Below are positions 7,991 through 16,109 of a DNA stretch of 64,000 nucleotides, piece by piece. Each line of letters begins with the position of its first letter. The stretch's first letter is position 1. Origin of the DNA: Candidatus Limnocylindrales bacterium (GTDB lineage: Bacteria; Moduliflexota; Moduliflexia; Moduliflexales; JAUQPW01); the NCBI GenBank assembly GCA_035559535.1, contig DATMBG010000012.1:124001-188000 (forward strand), in the 5' to 3' direction. The notes under the pieces were generated by a model. That model had not been told where the DNA came from, did no database searches, and saw only the letters and a list, made by a program, of their open reading frames with translations. Position numbers and translations under genes: made by a program.

Positions 7991-8929
7991 TTAAATTTTT
8001 AAGATTTCCCGTGCATTTTCATAAAGAATCCTTTTTCTGAGCGCAAGATCCTTTCCCGTTGCATCCCAAACAGCCTTCAAAGGATGGATAGGATCCCACA
8101 GGGGCCAGTCGCTCCCGAATAAAATTTTATCACCACCTACCGATTCAATAGCCTGTCGGATATGGGCGGTGGGCTGTCCACTGGTTTCCAGATAAATATT
8201 TTGATACCGCTGAGCCAATCGGATAGCCTGCCTGTACTGGGAAATTCCCATATGGCCTAAAATAAAGGTGGTTTGGGGAAACATAGGGAAGATACTTTCA
8301 AAGTTTTCCAGGTTAGAAGGAATCTGCTCAGGATGAGACTCGGTACCCTTCGTTCCGGTATGAAAAATAATAGGTAGAGAATACCGGGAAGCTTCTTCAC
8401 AAATCTCCAAACAAATTGGATCGGAGGGCTTGAAACGTTGTAAATTCGGATGCAGTTTAAGTCCCCGGGCTCCTTGTATCAGATAGTATTTGAGACGATC
8501 TTTCGCCTTTGGATCTCGGGGATCCACCGAACAGAAGGGGATTATTTCTCGATATTTCCCGCATACCCGGATCAACTCCAGAACCGAAGTCTCCTCTTTT
8601 TCAGAGGTATATTCAATGGGAAGAGCGACACTTTGATAAATCCCATATTTCTTCATACTCTTTTGTAAATTGGGAATTGTGGCGCCCTGAATCATTTTTC
8701 TTTTCCAATAAAGGACCCGAAGACCGTGCTTCAGATAGTTGAACGAAAAAGGCTGGAGGCGATTTCGATAAAACAGTTCTCTGGGATTAATCATATCCGG
8801 TGAAGTTATCATTAAAGAAGGAGGAGAGCCGGTTTCGGCCTCCAGGTCAACTCGGGTTTTCATAGGAAAAATATTCCCCAGATGGGTATGAAAATCGATG
8901 ATGGGAATTTCTAGAAGACTTGTGAACAT
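7991..8929 (-). CDS. Amidohydrolase family (TIM-barrel metal-dependent hydrolase, COG2159-like)
   Basis: 312 aa. It begins near the first metal motif IIDFHTHLGN (H-x-H), followed by a conserved lysine/histidine pair in GARGLKLHPNLQ, IIFHTGTKG, ILGHMG and the C-terminal catalytic Asp in ILFGSDWPLWDP. The set matches the ACMSD/2-pyrone-4,6-dicarboxylate hydrolase clade, which hydrolyses or decarboxylates small cyclic or acidic substrates. The substrate is not inferable and no adjacent genes form an obvious pathway. Confidence 0.88.
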   Translation of the reverse strand: MFTSLLEIPIIDFHTHLGNIFPMKTRVDLEAETGSPPSLMITSPDMINPRELFYRNRLQPFSFNYLKHGLRVLYWKRKMIQGATIPNLQKSMKKYGIYQSVALPIEYTSEKEETSVLELIRVCGKYREIIPFCSVDPRDPKAKDRLKYYLIQGARGLKLHPNLQRFKPSDPICLEICEEASRYSLPIIFHTGTKGTESHPEQIPSNLENFESIFPMFPQTTFILGHMGISQYRQAIRLAQRYQNIYLETSGQPTAHIRQAIESVGGDKILFGSDWPLWDPIHPLKAVWDATGKDLALRKRILYENAREILKI

Positions 8930-9313
8930 ATTTCACAGAATAAACGAAAGAGAGTTATCAATCAAGGAAATTATATTGACTCAGGTCTTTTTATCTTATA
9001 ACTTGAAGGAGTATTCACAGGTTTCTCAAAATCCACAGAAGGTTTAAGTGCAGGCCCGGTGTACCGTGCCCCTTACCTGGAAGAAAATGGTGGTGTTATT
9101 TTCTCATGAGACCAATATTCCACACTACGGATAAGATACCGCCGTGTTCCTATAGCTTTACAACCACCGAAGTGGTATTGGGTGGGTTTAGGAAGGAAGA
9201 AATTACCTTGATACTGTGTTCATGGGAAATGACTTATAACCATGTTCCATTGGAAAACTTTATGGAGTTCCCTTATTTGAACCCATTGAAAGTATAATTT
9301 CAGGAGGTGTTAC
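8930..9313. other. Intergenic region between divergent genes
   Basis: 384 bp. It should carry promoters for the amidohydrolase (minus) and the CitE-like gene (plus). The only firm signal is a strong ribosome site, CAGGAGGTG, at 9301-9309 just before the GTG start at 9314. The short frame at 9106-9297 has no recognisable protein features. Confidence 0.6.
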
Positions 9314-10183
9314 GTGAATATCAATGAACATCCTGTCCGACCCCGGCGCAGTTTATTATTTGTTCCGGGTCTCCGACCTGATCGTTTTCCCAAGGCTCTG
9401 GATTCTGGTGCAGATATGGTTTGCGTGGATTTAGAAGATGCAGTTGCTTTAGATCGAAAAGCAGAAGCCCGGGCTCTTACCCTACCTTTATTTCGGAACC
9501 CAACCCATAGCCATGTGGAGCAACTGGTTCGGATCAACAGCCTCAGTACTATCAATGGGCTGAAAGATATTCAGGCCATTACGGAGAGTGACACTCCCCC
9601 TCCTGCTCTTATGATTCCTAAAGTTAAATCTGCAGAAGAAATTCAACTTCTGGAAGAGCTGTTGAGTGGTCCCTGTAAGCATATCCGATTCCACGTGATC
9701 ATCGAAACCAATCAAGGCTTAAAGAGGGTCCATGAAATTGCCCAGGCATCCCCTCGGGTTGACTCCTTAATTCTCGGTGCGGTGGACATGTCGGCAGATT
9801 TACGTTGCTCAAAAACCTGGGAAGCTCTGCTTTATACCCGCTCCCGTATGGTCCATGCTGCCGCAAGTGCCGGCATTGATCTTCTGGATGTACCTTATTT
9901 AAACCTCGAAGATGAAGCCGGTCTACGTCAGGAAGCTACCGCCAGTGCCAGTCTCGGTTTTACCGGTAAAGCTGCCATTCACCCCAAACAACTGGCTATT
10001 ATCCACGAGGCGTTTTCTCCAAGTGAAGCCCTGATAGCCCGGGCTCGAAAAATCATTGAAGCTTTTAACAAAAACCCCGAGGGTCTTCTGGTTGTAGAGG
10101 GTGAACTGATCGAGCTACCTGTTATCCGATCCATGTATCGGATACTTGCCATTGCAGAGCGGATTTCCAGGAAATCAACCTGA
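9314..10183 (+). CDS. HpcH/HpaI aldolase / citrate lyase beta-subunit (CitE)-like protein
   Basis: 289 aa from a GTG start preceded by AGGAGG. The CitE-like fold is evident: RRSLLFVPGLRPDRFPKAL, the acidic metal motif MVCVDLEDAVA, MIPKVKSAEEI, IIETNQGL with the conserved Glu, LGAVDMSADL and FTGKAAIHPKQL near the C-terminus. Family members cleave or form malyl-CoA, citramalyl-CoA or beta-methylmalyl-CoA, or act as thioesterases on them. There are no citD/citF partners, so this is a stand-alone CoA-ester lyase rather than a citrate lyase subunit. The exact substrate is open. Confidence 0.88.
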   Translation: MNINEHPVRPRRSLLFVPGLRPDRFPKALDSGADMVCVDLEDAVALDRKAEARALTLPLFRNPTHSHVEQLVRINSLSTINGLKDIQAITESDTPPPALMIPKVKSAEEIQLLEELLSGPCKHIRFHVIIETNQGLKRVHEIAQASPRVDSLILGAVDMSADLRCSKTWEALLYTRSRMVHAAASAGIDLLDVPYLNLEDEAGLRQEATASASLGFTGKAAIHPKQLAIIHEAFSPSEALIARARKIIEAFNKNPEGLLVVEGELIELPVIRSMYRILAIAERISRKST

Positions 10184-10304
10184 TCGGCCCCAAGAGCTCT
10201 GTTTGAGGATAGGGTTTTCCCGGAACAGGAGGAAAGGGTTAGAATAAAGAGCTACTCTTGTATAAGAAAGAGCCCTGGAAGGCCACCCCGATACTTATTT
10301 TCTT

Positions 10305-10333
10305 AGTAGGGCGAGACATCGCTTCGCCCTACT
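10305..10333. repeat. Hairpin between convergent genes
   Basis: Perfect 10-bp arms (AGTAGGGCGA and TCGCCCTACT) around a 9-base loop, just past the stop of the epoxide-hydrolase-like gene and downstream of the CitE-like gene. No T-run follows on either side, so intrinsic termination is doubtful. The right arm recurs near 11745-11752, which suggests a dispersed extragenic palindrome. Confidence 0.6.
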
Positions 10334-10339
10334 TGGGGG

Positions 10340-11227
10340 TCATGTCCGCAGGCCCGAGAAAAAAGAAATAATCTCTCGATTTGCCAGTTCGGGTTGTTCG
10401 TAGTGTACGAAATGCCCGGCCTCTTCAGCAGGGTCAAAGCGATAATTCATAAAGTAATCTCCAAGACGATCGGCCCATTCCACTTTAAGCACTTTATCAC
10501 TGACCCCCCAAAGTACCCGGGTTGGAGTCTCGATTTTCGGTAGTTTGGGTGGGCCATGGCGGATAATCTCTGTTCTGGCTTTATGGGCACTGATATACCA
10601 GTTGAATCCACCCTGGAGGTTACCCGGTCTCATAAAGTTATCGATCCAGGCATCGAAGTCTTCATCAAAGGAACCAGCTTTATGGGCCCAATGATCCAGG
10701 AAGTGGCGAAAGTAGATTTCGCAGGTTTGTCTGCTGAAACCGACTAAAGAAGCTGCCCAGGGTTGTTGATGGAAGGATTGATACCAGATTTCTTTGAGAT
10801 GATCTGGATCCGCCCAACGCTGGCCGATTCCCGGATAAGGGCAGTTGAAAAAGAATAGCCCCAGGAGACGGTTCGAATATTTCCGGGCAAAAGCCTGAGC
10901 CACATAAGCGCCCACGTCGTGGCTGACAATTCCGAATTTATCTAAACCCAGGGCATCCGCCAACCCCTGCAGGTCTTCAACTAAAACTTCCAGTCCATAA
11001 AGATTGAGGTTTCGCACATCCGGTTTCTCGGTATCTCCAAATCCCCGTAAATCTGGAACGATTACATCAAAATGCTCTGCCAGGGGTAAGATGTTCTTCC
11101 GCCAGGTTAACCAGAATTCTGGCCAGCCATGCAGAAGCACAAGGGAGATCCCTGAACCGTGGCGAACATAGTGAATTTTAATGCCGTTTGCCTGAATATA
11201 ATGGTGGTTCCAGGCGGATTCTCTCAT
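10340..11227 (-). CDS. Alpha/beta hydrolase, epoxide hydrolase / haloacetate dehalogenase-like
   Basis: 295 aa. Features in order: oxyanion HGWPEFWLTWRK (the HGxP motif of this clade), VPDLRGFGDTEKP, the nucleophile Asp in IVSHDVGAYVAQA (about 110), a cap domain with aromatic residues, the acid position near VLWGVSDKVL, and the catalytic His in EEAGHFVHYEQP. An Asp nucleophile with HGWP points to soluble epoxide hydrolase or haloacetate dehalogenase chemistry: a covalent ester intermediate, then a water attack. The two cannot be separated by eye. A ribosome site AAGGAG precedes the start. Confidence 0.87.
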   Translation of the reverse strand: MRESAWNHHYIQANGIKIHYVRHGSGISLVLLHGWPEFWLTWRKNILPLAEHFDVIVPDLRGFGDTEKPDVRNLNLYGLEVLVEDLQGLADALGLDKFGIVSHDVGAYVAQAFARKYSNRLLGLFFFNCPYPGIGQRWADPDHLKEIWYQSFHQQPWAASLVGFSRQTCEIYFRHFLDHWAHKAGSFDEDFDAWIDNFMRPGNLQGGFNWYISAHKARTEIIRHGPPKLPKIETPTRVLWGVSDKVLKVEWADRLGDYFMNYRFDPAEEAGHFVHYEQPELANREIISFFSGLRT

Positions 11228-11544
11228 GGTTAATCTCCTTTTTTTATTTATTGTTTTTTACTGTAAATATCATCCTCTTTACCCACTCCTTTCTTCAAGG
11301 ATGAAGGATAGACCAAAGAGGGTCAAGGGAAAATTCAGGGAAAAGGAGGTTTTTCTTGGGATGGGTGGAGCTATTTGACCCCTTAATATTTCTCTTCTCC
11401 ATACCGGCTTAGGGTTATGAAATACTTCAAATATAGTGATTTTTTATAATGACATGGCTAAGGTTCAGAAGTATTTTACAGAATAACAAAAATGGAAGAA
11501 GGTAGTAAGGATACTCAACCAAATACTAGATAGAAAGGACTCAT
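11228..11544. other. Intergenic region between divergent genes
   Basis: 317 bp, AT-rich, holding the promoter regions of the hydrolase (minus) and the small protein (plus). A ribosome-site-like AGAAAGGA lies about 6 bases before the ATG at 11545. I see no defined operator or RNA. Confidence 0.5.
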
Positions 11545-11754
11545 ATGTTTAGTAATGAAGAATTTGAAAACCAAATAAAACTATATCAGGAGTGGTGTGA
11601 AGAGCGTAACATTACAGAGGAAGAACAGGATATGATCTGGAACACGATGGCGATGATTTGCTTCAGGCATATTGTAAATAAACAAGGTGCATTTTACGAA
11701 GCTGTTAAGAACTTATTACCAGAAAATGAGGAAGATGACTTTGCTTCGCCCTAA
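11545..11754 (+). CDS. Small hypothetical protein
   Basis: 69 aa, acidic and helical (NEEFENQIKLYQEWCEERNITEEEQDMIWNT split by a mixed region), with an AGAAAGGA ribosome site at suitable spacing. The composition looks coding rather than random, and no other-strand gene explains it. The final residues FASP come from a short dispersed repeat (GCTTCGCCCTA) shared with the hairpin at 10305-10333, so its stop may have been supplied by a repeat insertion. Function unknown. Confidence 0.55.
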   Translation: MFSNEEFENQIKLYQEWCEERNITEEEQDMIWNTMAMICFRHIVNKQGAFYEAVKNLLPENEEDDFASP

Positions 11755-11932
11755 TCGCACTTCTGAGGTCTTGAAGGTTTTCGATCTGCATGGGAGCGGA
11801 ACGTCATCCGAAAGGAAAAGTATCTGGATGACCGGCAGGCACCTGGGCTATGGCCTTACGGCATAATTCCTATAAGGGAAAAGAGCAAGTTTTAAGCCAG
11901 TTTCTGATACCCATTTACCTTTCATGAAATGG

Positions 11933-11953
11933 GGGCAGGTTTCAAACCTGCCC
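11933..11953. repeat. Extragenic palindrome, family D
   Basis: A 21-bp perfect palindrome, GGGCAGGTTT then AAACCTGCCC around one central base. The same core is at 46945-46967. It lies downstream of the tctA gene and of the small CDS, in the gap between these converging transcripts, so it could help end both, though no T-run follows it. Confidence 0.65.
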
Positions 11954-12016
11954 TCACATGGAAACTCTGGGATGGCTCATGGGTATGAGATAGCGAAGGG
12001 GTATGGAGGGAAGATT

Positions 12017-13510
12017 TTAGCCTTCCGAAGGTTTTCTCTGGAGTAAGGATATAAACAGGGGGAACAGCCAAACGAGGATGGTGAGAACTCCCAGGATGGC
12101 ACTGATGGGGCGGGAGAAGAAGAGGGTTAAGTCCCATCCGGTTTTAATCATGCTGATCATAAAGTTTTGTTCGACTATCGGGCCCAGGACCAAACCGAGA
12201 ACCACCGGTGCTACGGGGATTCCATTAGCCTCCAGGAAATATCCCACAAGTCCCATAACCAACATAACTCCCACATCAAACAGGCTATTATTAATGGCAA
12301 AAGAACCTACAATAGAGAACAACAAGATCAGGGGCATCAAAATATTTCGGGAAGCCCGGAGCATCTGGCTGCTGAATTTTATGGCCAGGTATCCAAAGGG
12401 GATCATGAGGAGGTTGGCCAGGATGAAAGTAATATAAACTGCGTAGATGATCTCCGGTTGCCTTTCAAAGATCGTGGGACCCGGGCGAAAACCCTTCATG
12501 AAGAGAACGCCGATGACGATGGCGGTGATAGAATCCCCTGGAATTCCAAAGACGAGGGCAGGGACCCAGGCTCCTGCCAGGCAGGAATTATTAGCGGTTC
12601 CCGCATCGATGATCGGTTCAATATGTCCTTTCCCGAACTTCTCCGGCTCTTTGGAGAACTTTTGGCTGACCGCATAGGCAATCCAGGCTGCAATATCCGC
12701 CCCGGCTCCAGGGAGAATCCCGATAAAAGTACCGATCAATCCAGAACGGATCGTGTTTATTTTATATTTCTTTAAAAGCGTCCCCATCCCTTTGAAAATA
12801 CCTTTCACTTTAACTCTTACAATGGGATAGTCTATTTCCCCCTGAAGGACATTTCGAATGACTTCGGAAACTCCAAAGAGGCCGATCATGGCCGGAATGA
12901 AGTTGACTCCGTTGAGGAGTTCCACATTACCGAAGGTAAAACGGGGATAACCTAACGTGATATCTACTCCGACGGTGGAGAGAAAAAGGCCGAGAAGGAG
13001 AGCTATGGCCCCCTTTAACTGAGATCCTCGGGAAACCATGACGCTGGCGCTCAGTCCCAGAACACCTAACCAGAAGTACTCATAGGAGGTGAAGTTAAGG
13101 GCAAATTCGGCCAGGAGCGGGGCAGCGATCATGAGGATGAAAGCCCCTATTAATCCCCCAATGACGGAAAATACGACATCTGCCCCGAGAACCTGCTCCG
13201 CTTTCCCCTGTTTAGTAAGCTCATAGGAGTCGTCTGTATAAGCCGCTGAAGAAGGGGTTCCCGGCATACGAACCAGTGCCGCCGGAATATCCCCGGCAAA
13301 AATAGCCATCGCTTCCATAGTGACAATCGCTCCCAGGGCAGGAACTGGATCCATGAAGAAGGTGAAGGGAATCAGAAGCGCAGTAGCCATAGTGGCCGTA
13401 AGACCCGGCATCGCTCCGATGAACAGACCGTAAACAGCCGAAAGTATCATGACCATGAGAACATAAGGACTTGATAATAACAAAAGCGCTTGAAGAATAT
13501 GGTCAAGCAT
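12017..13510 (-). CDS. tctA: Tripartite tricarboxylate transporter, large membrane subunit TctA
   Basis: 497 aa, strongly hydrophobic with about 11-12 membrane segments, the usual TctA length. Conserved blocks are visible: GLFIGAMPGLTATMATALLIPFTF near the N-terminus, AYTDDSYELTKQGKA, GILPGAGADIAAWIAY, NNSCLAGAWVPALVFGIPGDSITAIVIG, and the VLGPIVEQNF loop. It is the transport channel that works with TctB and the periplasmic binder TctC for citrate or related carboxylates and aromatic acids. It is last in the minus-strand order tctC-tctB-tctA, separated from tctB by a short inverted repeat. Confidence 0.95.
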   Translation of the reverse strand: MLDHILQALLLLSSPYVLMVMILSAVYGLFIGAMPGLTATMATALLIPFTFFMDPVPALGAIVTMEAMAIFAGDIPAALVRMPGTPSSAAYTDDSYELTKQGKAEQVLGADVVFSVIGGLIGAFILMIAAPLLAEFALNFTSYEYFWLGVLGLSASVMVSRGSQLKGAIALLLGLFLSTVGVDITLGYPRFTFGNVELLNGVNFIPAMIGLFGVSEVIRNVLQGEIDYPIVRVKVKGIFKGMGTLLKKYKINTIRSGLIGTFIGILPGAGADIAAWIAYAVSQKFSKEPEKFGKGHIEPIIDAGTANNSCLAGAWVPALVFGIPGDSITAIVIGVLFMKGFRPGPTIFERQPEIIYAVYITFILANLLMIPFGYLAIKFSSQMLRASRNILMPLILLFSIVGSFAINNSLFDVGVMLVMGLVGYFLEANGIPVAPVVLGLVLGPIVEQNFMISMIKTGWDLTLFFSRPISAILGVLTILVWLFPLFISLLQRKPSEG

Positions 13511-13529
13511 AATTCACATCATTTAATGG

Positions 13530-13597
13530 TAAATTGCAAATCGTAAATGAGGGGTTACCCACCAACAATAGATCTTCAATATACAATTTGCAATTTT
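13530..13597. repeat. Inverted repeat between tctB and tctA
   Basis: Arms AAATTGCAAATCGTAAAT (13531-13548) and ATACAATTTGCAATTTT (13581-13597) pair with few mismatches around about 32 bases. It belongs to the class of intergenic hairpins built from 7-base units described in the findings. Inside an operon it could tune tctA relative to tctB expression, but this is only inference. Confidence 0.6.
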
Positions 13598-13607
13598 CGG
13601 TTGTGTC

Positions 13608-14108
13608 CTACCAGCCTAAAAGGCCCCATGGGAGAGGAACTCTGAGGATCTTGGCAAATAGTATGTAAACCCCAACTGTCGATAAAAGGGAAACAATGCT
13701 GCTTTTCCAGATCGGAACTTTTAACTTTATCATCAATAAAGTTAGAAGAAGGAATCCTGTAATGAGAAATCCCAGGATCTCAACGAAAAAAATGTAAAAC
13801 GCAATGGCTGCAACCACACAAAGGGCATTGAGGAAACCTTGAGGAGAATAAGTTCTCTGCAACGGCAGGTCTTTGCCTTTATCTTGAGATGAGGCAAGAG
13901 GGTCTGTCCCCGAACGGCTTCGGGCTCTCAAGCTTTGGATCAAGAGAAAAGCTCCAAAAGCAATAAATAATCCGGCTAAGATGCCGGGAAACAGAGCCGG
14001 ACCCGGGTGTCCGTCATCCAATCTGGGAAAGTCTCGAATAAGGAAGAAAACAACACCTCCCCAAAGTATGGTTCCTATCCCAATCAAGATATTATTGTTA
14101 GCACCCAT
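13608..14108 (-). CDS. tctB: Tripartite tricarboxylate transporter, small membrane subunit TctB
   Basis: 166 aa with four hydrophobic segments (ILIGIGTILWGGVVFFLI, ALFPGILAGLFIAFGAFLLI, ALCVVAAIAFYIFFVEILGF, IVSLLSTVGVYILFAKILRV). The motif GPALFPGILA is typical of TctB, and the ending LPWGLLGW is common in the family. It is the small integral subunit of the TctABC carboxylate importer. It lies 43 bp after tctC and about 100 bp before tctA on the minus strand. Confidence 0.92.
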   Translation of the reverse strand: MGANNNILIGIGTILWGGVVFFLIRDFPRLDDGHPGPALFPGILAGLFIAFGAFLLIQSLRARSRSGTDPLASSQDKGKDLPLQRTYSPQGFLNALCVVAAIAFYIFFVEILGFLITGFLLLTLLMIKLKVPIWKSSIVSLLSTVGVYILFAKILRVPLPWGLLGW

Positions 14109-14151
14109 ACCTCAGCACCCATAAAAGAAGTATGATAGGGACATGGCCTCT

Positions 14152-15132
14152 TTACTTTATAATCCCTACGTCTTTCATAAGCTGGCCCATAGTTTTGTCC
14201 TGTTCGACAAGGAAAGGACCAAACTCACGGGCAGGTTTAAAGAGAATACCAAAACCGTTCTTGTTCATGAAATCGATAAATTCTTTATCCTGTACAATTT
14301 TCTCCAGGGACTTTTCCAGTACAGCCACGATCTCATCGGGAGTATCCTTTGGGACCATAATTCCTCTCCAGGCACCGATGGACCAATCAATCCCTTGTTC
14401 CTTCAACGTTGGCACATCGGGAAACGTGGGATTACGCGTTTCAGCCATAACCGCAAGGGCTTTAACTTTTCCAGCATCAATCAACGAGGCGGCCTCTGGG
14501 AGGCTACAGGGAACGACATCCACGCCTCCGGCGACCAACTCTTGTAAACCTGTAGCAGCACCGGTACTGGGAACCCACTGGACAGCATCCACTGGCAGCC
14601 CCATGGCTTTTTGCCACCCGGCCCTGGCCAAATCCCATATCCCACCTTTACCGGTCCCGGAAGCTTTCAACTTGCCCGGATTATTTTTGATGTATTCTCC
14701 CAACTCCTGGACACTTTTCCAGGGAGCATCAGCCCGTACGTTGATCGCCGCCGGATCGATATTCAGCAAGGCAACGGCTTTAAAGTCTTTATAGGTAACC
14801 TGGGCGAGGCCCATCCAATGCATCATGGTAAGCTCTGAAGTTACCATGGTGAGGGTGTAGCCATCAGGCCGAGCCGTAGCCCCTGCTGTGTGCCCTACGG
14901 CACCTCCTCCTCCCGTTCGATTGACCACCGTGACAGGCTGACCTAATTCCTTTTCCAGAAGAACGGCGATCATCCTGGCAACTCGGTCGGTTCCTCCTCC
15001 GGCAGCCCACGGGCAAATTAACGTGATAGGTCTCTCGGGATATGCCGCAAACGTGAATGGAACAGTAAGTATAAAACTTATGAGAAAAATAATCCAGAAA
15101 AACCAAATTTGTTTGATTTTTGTCATAAGCAT
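14152..15132 (-). CDS. tctC: Tripartite tricarboxylate transporter, periplasmic binding subunit TctC (Bug family)
   Basis: 326 aa with a signal peptide (IWFFWIIFLISFILTVPFTFA). The mature protein has the Bug/TctC hallmarks: YPERPITLICPWAAGGGTDRVAR at the start of lobe 1, VVNRTGGGGAVG, PDGYTLTMVTSE, GTGKGGIWD in the ligand-binding loop, and the C-terminal WRGIMVPKDTP. An Asp/Glu that often fixes amine-containing ligands is not evident, so the ligand is probably a carboxylate. First gene of the tctCBA operon; an alternative start is the ATG two codons downstream. Confidence 0.95.
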   Translation of the reverse strand: MLMTKIKQIWFFWIIFLISFILTVPFTFAAYPERPITLICPWAAGGGTDRVARMIAVLLEKELGQPVTVVNRTGGGGAVGHTAGATARPDGYTLTMVTSELTMMHWMGLAQVTYKDFKAVALLNIDPAAINVRADAPWKSVQELGEYIKNNPGKLKASGTGKGGIWDLARAGWQKAMGLPVDAVQWVPSTGAATGLQELVAGGVDVVPCSLPEAASLIDAGKVKALAVMAETRNPTFPDVPTLKEQGIDWSIGAWRGIMVPKDTPDEIVAVLEKSLEKIVQDKEFIDFMNKNGFGILFKPAREFGPFLVEQDKTMGQLMKDVGIIK

Positions 15133-15255
15133 CTCTCCTCAGTCTTAGTATTTTTTCTTCCCTTTTTTGAATCTCCTTACCGCGGTTTTGGTTCTGAGAC
15201 TTAAGCTATCTAATAGCAACATCCCTCCAAACTGTCAAGGCTATAAGAATCCGGT

Positions 15256-15307
15256 ATCTGATCTGTATCCATTTAGTATGGGGAAGAGGATATTCCCCCC
15301 CTGGCCC
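15256..15307. mobile_element. Family A MITE-like element, truncated left part
   Basis: The left terminus ATCTGTATCCATTTAGTA matches the family A inverted end, followed by a GGGGAAGAGGATATTCCCC-like stretch and CTGGCCC as in the other copies. The match stops where a sequence related to the family C ends (CATACGCACCGGGTTAA) begins, so a second event appears to have cut this copy. Confidence 0.6.
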
Positions 15308-15412
15308 TCATACGCACCGGGTTAAACTGAAGAGTCCGGTCAGGGGCGAACTGTCGGTAGCCCCCAACACAAGTCGGAGGTTTCAGTCATTCAGAATTTT
15401 TTCAAGCTCAAA

Positions 15413-15573
15413 CAGGTCACCCCGCTAGGGCTAACCTTCTTATCCTGGCGCGTAGGTCCTTGAGTGGGAGACTTCAGTAAGAACAATCCCTCCCCCCCCC
15501 TAACCTCTCTCCCAAGTTGGGGTTAGGGGCATAGGTGCCAGAATAAGAAGGTTGGCTCCAGCGGGGTAACCTG
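15413..15573. mobile_element. MITE-like element, family C
   Basis: 161 bp bounded by inverted repeats of about 44 bp (15413-15456 and 15530-15573) that differ at roughly eight positions; shared blocks include ACCCCGCT and AACCTTCTTAT. The inner ends CTTATCCTGGCGCGTAGG are also the ends of the element at 24378-24547, so the two are related. The centre is C-rich with no ORF. Confidence 0.7.
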
Positions 15574-15680
15574 GGGATAGCCTCTGGTACTCATTGCTCT
15601 TTATCTATTGACAGAGAGGACCCTCCCCTTTTAAAATTTATTTTTAGTTTCTCTTAAAAAACGTTGAGGTACCTTGGATT

Positions 15681-16109
15681 ATGTTACTTACATCACAAAC
15701 CCCAATCATCATAAAGTTAACTAACCGAGAGACCTTGAGCGGTCTCTTTTTAAAACTGGATGAAAATAGTCTTTATATTCGGGATCAGGGACAGATCCGG
15801 GCTATTCCTTTCCTGGATATTCAGTATGGCTATCTTGTTCAAGAGCAAGAACTCGTCCAGAGAGCCCTTCGCCATATGAAGAACCTGGAAGGGGTTGATT
15901 TCAAACCCGGTAGCCTCAAAGTTCCCGACGGCTTTCTTCAAGATGCTATTATAAAGGGTTACCCCATTGGATTAACAACCCTGGATGGAACGGTCATCTC
16001 AGGGAAACTCCTTCAGTTCGATCCCCTCTGTCTCTTTTTGGAATTACGTAAGGGTGGTAAAATTTGGGTTTTCCGTTGCGCGCTCACGAGCTTTTATAAA
16101 ATTTTATGA
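15681..16109 (+). CDS. Tandem Sm-fold (Hfq-like) small protein
   Basis: 142 aa, not Hfq itself. Residues about 90-142 follow the Hfq layout: a FLQD helix end, GYPIGLTTLDGTVISGKLLQFD (split Sm1 strands with the Gly and FD positions of Hfq), then LFLELRKGGKIWVFRCALTS at Sm2, with Arg-Cys where Hfq has Lys-His. Residues about 5-55 look like a second Sm unit (IIIKLTNRETLSGLFLKLDEN, then IRAIPFLDI). Sm proteins bind RNA or act as scaffolds. Its TGA overlaps the ATG of the downstream DNA methyltransferase (ATGA at 16106-16109), a strong sign of coupled expression. The Sm call is by eye; a structure search would settle it. Confidence 0.6.
   Translation: MLLTSQTPIIIKLTNRETLSGLFLKLDENSLYIRDQGQIRAIPFLDIQYGYLVQEQELVQRALRHMKNLEGVDFKPGSLKVPDGFLQDAIIKGYPIGLTTLDGTVISGKLLQFDPLCLFLELRKGGKIWVFRCALTSFYKIL

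Larger units (their letters stand above)
15133..15680. other. Repeat-rich intergenic island
   Basis: 548 bp between divergent tctC and the Hfq-like gene. It holds a broken family A element (about 15256-15307), a family C inverted-repeat element (15413-15573) and C-rich tracts (about 15490-15500). The stretch at 15600-15680 should contain the promoter of the Hfq-like gene: TTGACA occurs at 15609-15614 with an AT-rich -10 zone (TTAAAATTTATT) downstream. No ORF. Confidence 0.6.

Noticed and set aside
9106-9297. Frame of 63 aa before the CitE-like gene
   Set aside because: No ribosome site, no family resemblance; sits in a promoter region.
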